Shown here one piece after another: positions 61,439 through 64,000 of a stretch of 64,000 bases of DNA. The position numbers were made by a program, and so were the translations under genes. The DNA lies in NCBI GenBank assembly GCA_035275405.1, contig DATEMU010000012.1, positions 310,001-374,000 of the forward strand. The letters are read 5' to 3'. Positions within the stretch are counted from its first letter, which is position 1. Each line of letters starts with the position of its first letter. Below the pieces are notes generated by a model, which did not search any database, had not been told where the DNA came from, and saw only the letters and a program-made list of their open reading frames with translations. This stretch comes from Phycisphaerae bacterium. Lineage in GTDB: Bacteria > Planctomycetota > Phycisphaerae > UBA1845 > UTPLA1.

Positions 61439-62107
61439 ATGGCAACGGCGGCTTTATCATCTCCCACGTTTCGGCGTGTCGCCCTCTATGGGCTCATCCT
61501 TCTCGCGCTGACCTTTGTCAGCGCCGTCGTTTTTGTCCTGGCTACGGATCGGCCCTCCATCGCCGATGACGAGGCGTTTCCGGAGCCCGTCATTCTCGAC
61601 CTGGAGCGGCGGCCCAACTTTGTCTTTCCCGTTTCCGCACGCACCTACGACCTTTCGCTCAATCGATTCGTGGACCGGTTCGCGCGCGTCTGCATGCAGG
61701 GCCAGTATTCGGACTTTCGCCTCATGCTCAGTCGCAGCCGCCCGCCGATCCTCCCGCCGCGATTTGAGTCCAATTTCAACGCCCTCAAAAACGTCCGTAT
61801 CCTCCAGATCGAGCGCCTTCCCGATGTGCCTCAGGTCGAAGGCCCCGTTTATCTTATGAGTGCGCAATACGAACTCGAAGAGTTCGCGGTCAAGGGCGGC
61901 AAAAGCGTCCGCCAAGTGCAAGTCGCCATCACCCGTGAGGACGGCGACTGGCGGATCGGGCCGATTCCCCATGACGCCTTGGAGCAACTTCGCGCGTATC
62001 AAGCCAGCCAGGCCGCCAAGGTCGCGCCCACCAGCCGGCCCGAGGGTACCAGATCCCCGGACGCGCCATCCGCCGGGGCCAATCGACCCGCGCGCCTGGA
62101 CCCGTAA
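61439..62107 (+). CDS. Membrane-anchored protein of unknown function
   Basis: The 222 aa begin with one membrane anchor (about 13-36: VALYGLILLALTFVSAVVFVL), then an extracytoplasmic strand-rich domain (RFVDRFARVCMQGQYSDFRL, VYLMSAQYELEEFAVKG, VQVAITREDGDWRIGPIP) and a Pro/Ala-rich tail. I do not recognise a family. It starts 30 bases after smpB and may be co-transcribed with it. Confidence 0.78.
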   Translation: MATAALSSPTFRRVALYGLILLALTFVSAVVFVLATDRPSIADDEAFPEPVILDLERRPNFVFPVSARTYDLSLNRFVDRFARVCMQGQYSDFRLMLSRSRPPILPPRFESNFNALKNVRILQIERLPDVPQVEGPVYLMSAQYELEEFAVKGGKSVRQVQVAITREDGDWRIGPIPHDALEQLRAYQASQAAKVAPTSRPEGTRSPDAPSAGANRPARLDP

Positions 62108-62380
62108 CAATCGGACGCTTCGGTATCAACACTGATACCTGCGAAAGACGGACCACGGCATCCACTTCAACAGCTCGTCCAACATTATTCTCGGCAATTG
62201 GTTAGGTGCGTCGTATGGACCGCGTCCGCGTTTGGCCCCCGTTGGAAGTTATATCTTAGGTTTGCCAGGCGGATAGGCGAACGAGTTCCCAGTATTGAGA
62301 TCGCGGATGGTGGGCCGTGATCGCGCGTGTGAGTATTGAAAGAAGGGCCAACCGTATTAGGAAGGAAGGGTAAGAAGCTT
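62108..62380. other. Gap upstream of flagellin
   Basis: Must hold the flagellin promoter. I looked for sigma-28 and sigma-54 elements and found no convincing match. A purine-rich AGGAAGGAAGGG tract at about 62359-62370 provides ribosome binding at a rather long distance from ATG 62381. Confidence 0.4.
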
Positions 62381-63778
62381 ATGGGTCTCACCGTTACCAA
62401 TGTAAACACACTGTCTCTCTTAAACATCCTGAATCGGACGACTGCGAACCAGTCGGCGACACTCGCCCAATTGGCGACCGGTTTCAAGATCAACAAGGGT
62501 GCCGATGATCCGGCGGGTTTGATCGCCGTGCAGAGTCTTTCCTCGGAACTGACCGGCGTCGAAGCGGCCATTGCCAACGGGCAACGGGCCAAGTCGTTCG
62601 CCACGACGGCAGACGGCGCGCTGACGGAAGTCTCCTCGCTGCTCAATCAGATTCAAAGTCTGGCCGCCAAGAGCACGAGTTCAGGCGCGTTATCGGCGGC
62701 GGAAATCGCGGCCAACCAGGCGCAGATCGACAGCGCGATCGATTCGATCGACCGGATCGTTCGCACCACGTCGTTCAACGGCAAGCGTCTGTTGGATGGG
62801 CAGCTTTCCATCCGGGCAACGGCGACTCTTCCGGCCGAGGTCACCGACGTCAAAGTCTATTCCCGGCCGTCGTCGACCGCCAACCAGACGTTTGCGGTGA
62901 ACGTGACGACACCGGGAACGGTCGCGTCGGCCACGCTGACGACGGTCGCCTCGGCGGCCCTCTCTGCCGCCTCGTTTTCGATTACCGGCGCGCTCGGCAC
63001 GGCCACGATCGCCGTCACCGACACCGATACATTGGCACAGATTCGCGACAAGATCATCGCGGCGGCCGCGGACACGGGCGTCTCGGCATCACTGAATGCG
63101 GGTCAGATTCGCATTCAAAGCCGCTCCTACGGTTCGGCGGCATTCGTGCAGGCGTCGTACATCAGCGGCGACGTAGACTTCAACAACGTTGCCTATACGG
63201 CAGGCAATAATGCGGTGGTGACCGTCAATGGGCAGAACGCGGCCGCCGATGGGTTGCGAGTTTCGTTCAACTCCAATGGCACAAGCGGCGAGTTCGTCCT
63301 GACCGCCGCGGGCAATGTCGCCGGGACCGCCGGCAATATTACGATCAGCGGCGGCGGCGCGACGTTTCAACTCGGTACCGAAAGCAACACGCAATCGACG
63401 ATCGGACTCAACCCGCTGTTCAGCCAGAACCTGGGCGACAGCGTCACCGGGTATTTGAGCACGATCAAGAGCGGAGGCGTGAATTCGCTGACCACGAACG
63501 CCAATAACGCCGTGAACGTCACCCGGGCGGCGATCATGCAGGTGGCGACGGCCCAGGGCCGGATCGGCGGGTTTCAGAAGTACCAGGTCGAGACCGTGCT
63601 GAACAGCCTGGGCGCGACGCAGGAAGCCCTGGAAAGTGCGCGCAGCACTATTCGCGACGTGGACTTCGCCAAGGCGACGGCGGAGCTGAGCCGGCAGAAC
63701 GTGCTGCTCCAGTCGGGCATTTCGCTGCTGGGCGTCGCGTCGCAGCAGACGTCGCAGATCCTGGGCCTGCTTCGTTAG
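62381..63778 (+). CDS. Flagellin
   Basis: The filament subunit of a bacterial flagellum, 465 aa. The conserved N-terminal helix (NTLSLLNILNRTTANQSATL followed by GFKINKGADDPAGLIA) and C-terminal helix (RDVDFAKATAELSRQNVLLQ followed by SQQTSQILGLL) are flagellin hallmarks, separated by a variable, Ala/Thr/Gly-rich surface part of about 300 residues that contains one FlgL-like repeat. The frame opens at 62336, but ATG 62381 fits the family start. It is the only flagellar gene in the window, followed by a strong terminator. Confidence 0.95.
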   Translation: MGLTVTNVNTLSLLNILNRTTANQSATLAQLATGFKINKGADDPAGLIAVQSLSSELTGVEAAIANGQRAKSFATTADGALTEVSSLLNQIQSLAAKSTSSGALSAAEIAANQAQIDSAIDSIDRIVRTTSFNGKRLLDGQLSIRATATLPAEVTDVKVYSRPSSTANQTFAVNVTTPGTVASATLTTVASAALSAASFSITGALGTATIAVTDTDTLAQIRDKIIAAAADTGVSASLNAGQIRIQSRSYGSAAFVQASYISGDVDFNNVAYTAGNNAVVTVNGQNAAADGLRVSFNSNGTSGEFVLTAAGNVAGTAGNITISGGGATFQLGTESNTQSTIGLNPLFSQNLGDSVTGYLSTIKSGGVNSLTTNANNAVNVTRAAIMQVATAQGRIGGFQKYQVETVLNSLGATQEALESARSTIRDVDFAKATAELSRQNVLLQSGISLLGVASQQTSQILGLLR

Positions 63779-63914
63779 CCCGGTGTCTGAAGGCCGCACG
63801 GGCTGATGAGTATCAGCCTGACGCGCCGCGTCCGTGGGGATAGAGACGCGGCACGGAGGCGGCCAAAGGACGAAAACCGGCGAAGCCGGCGCCCGGGTCT
63901 GGTGGGTAAATCAC

Positions 63915-63956
63915 ACGGCGGGATCGAGCAAGTCTCGGTCCCGCCGTTCTTTTTTT
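63915..63956 (+). terminator. Rho-independent terminator of flagellin
   Basis: ACGGCGGGA (63915-63923) and TCCCGCCGT (63939-63947) pair perfectly, with TCGAG/CTCGG-type inner pairing, followed by TCTTTTTTT. This is a textbook intrinsic terminator, 137 bases after the flagellin stop. Confidence 0.9.
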
Positions 63957-64000
63957 GGTTTTTGGCAAGCGGGAATTTACGTCATCTCGCGGCGGGCGTA

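Noticed and set aside
62108..62380. Sigma-54 (GG-N10-GC) or sigma-28 promoter for flagellin
   Set aside because: TTGGCCCCCGTTGGA at about 62233-62247 looked similar but lacks the -12 GC; no sigma-28 match was found.

Overview
The window is a GC-rich bacterial chromosome segment, most likely from the Planctomycetota and plausibly the Phycisphaerae side of that phylum. This is inferred from gene content and style only. The pointers are: secreted FG-GAP and beta-helix proteins with DCNxNGxxDxCE linkers; a PEP-CTERM protein; an ABC permease fused to a CPBP protease; an AtpF with a signal-peptide-like N-terminus; a UbiX/UbiD/UbiE quinone operon; and frequent TTG/GTG starts. I recognised no rRNA, tRNA, CRISPR array, prophage or insertion sequence.

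Layout. 1-3591 (minus): 5'-complete but window-truncated secreted protein (propeller, beta-helix, second propeller). 4036-13677: priA and pncB (minus), a NatA-like ABC ATPase with a permease/CPBP fusion (plus), then a sensor kinase and NtrC-type regulator (minus). 14018-22715 (plus): ald, a MacA/MacB-type efflux system, coaD and three envelope or unknown genes. 22775-25131: thpR, a UPF0175/DUF3368 toxin-antitoxin pair with a palindrome upstream, and a PfkB-family kinase. 25290-32011 (plus): LysM lipoprotein coupled to recG, a secreted zinc-ribbon protein, a GT39-like membrane glycosyltransferase, and a TlpA-like protein lacking its redox cysteines. 32106-40760 (minus): a PEP-CTERM protein and the F1Fo ATP synthase operon (atpZ-atpI-atpB-atpE-atpF-atpH-atpA-atpG-atpD), with no atpC. 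41009-44818 (minus): class D beta-lactamase, a 37-codon small ORF and a large multicopper oxidase. 45011-48535 (plus): acyl-CoA dehydrogenase-like gene and three envelope genes, two of them made from a duplicated lipoprotein leader. 48882-52212: aminotransferase, a receiver protein without its phospho-acceptor Asp, a Flp-type pilin and a DUF900-type hydrolase. 50917-57657 (minus) forms one tight operon: ubiD, zinc-ribbon membrane protein, ubiE/menG, membrane/TPR protein, ubiX, hydrolase. 57829-63778: PilZ-like protein, UbiA-family transferase, anti-sigma and ECF sigma pair, smpB, a membrane-anchored protein and a flagellin with a clear terminator.

Genes acting together: ATP synthase subunits; UbiD/UbiX/UbiE as late quinone (probably menaquinone) steps; the MacAB-like exporter; the kinase/NtrC pair; the sigma/anti-sigma pair; the toxin-antitoxin pair. 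Short palindromic repeats of several families lie between genes, including two sites inside the atp operon. The observations most worth a second look are the GumC/Wzz-like lipoprotein pair built on a duplicated leader (46366-47927), the His-rich insertion in AtpB with no adjacent atpC, the redox-dead TlpA protein, the Asp-less receiver, and the propeller/helix/propeller protein at the left edge.
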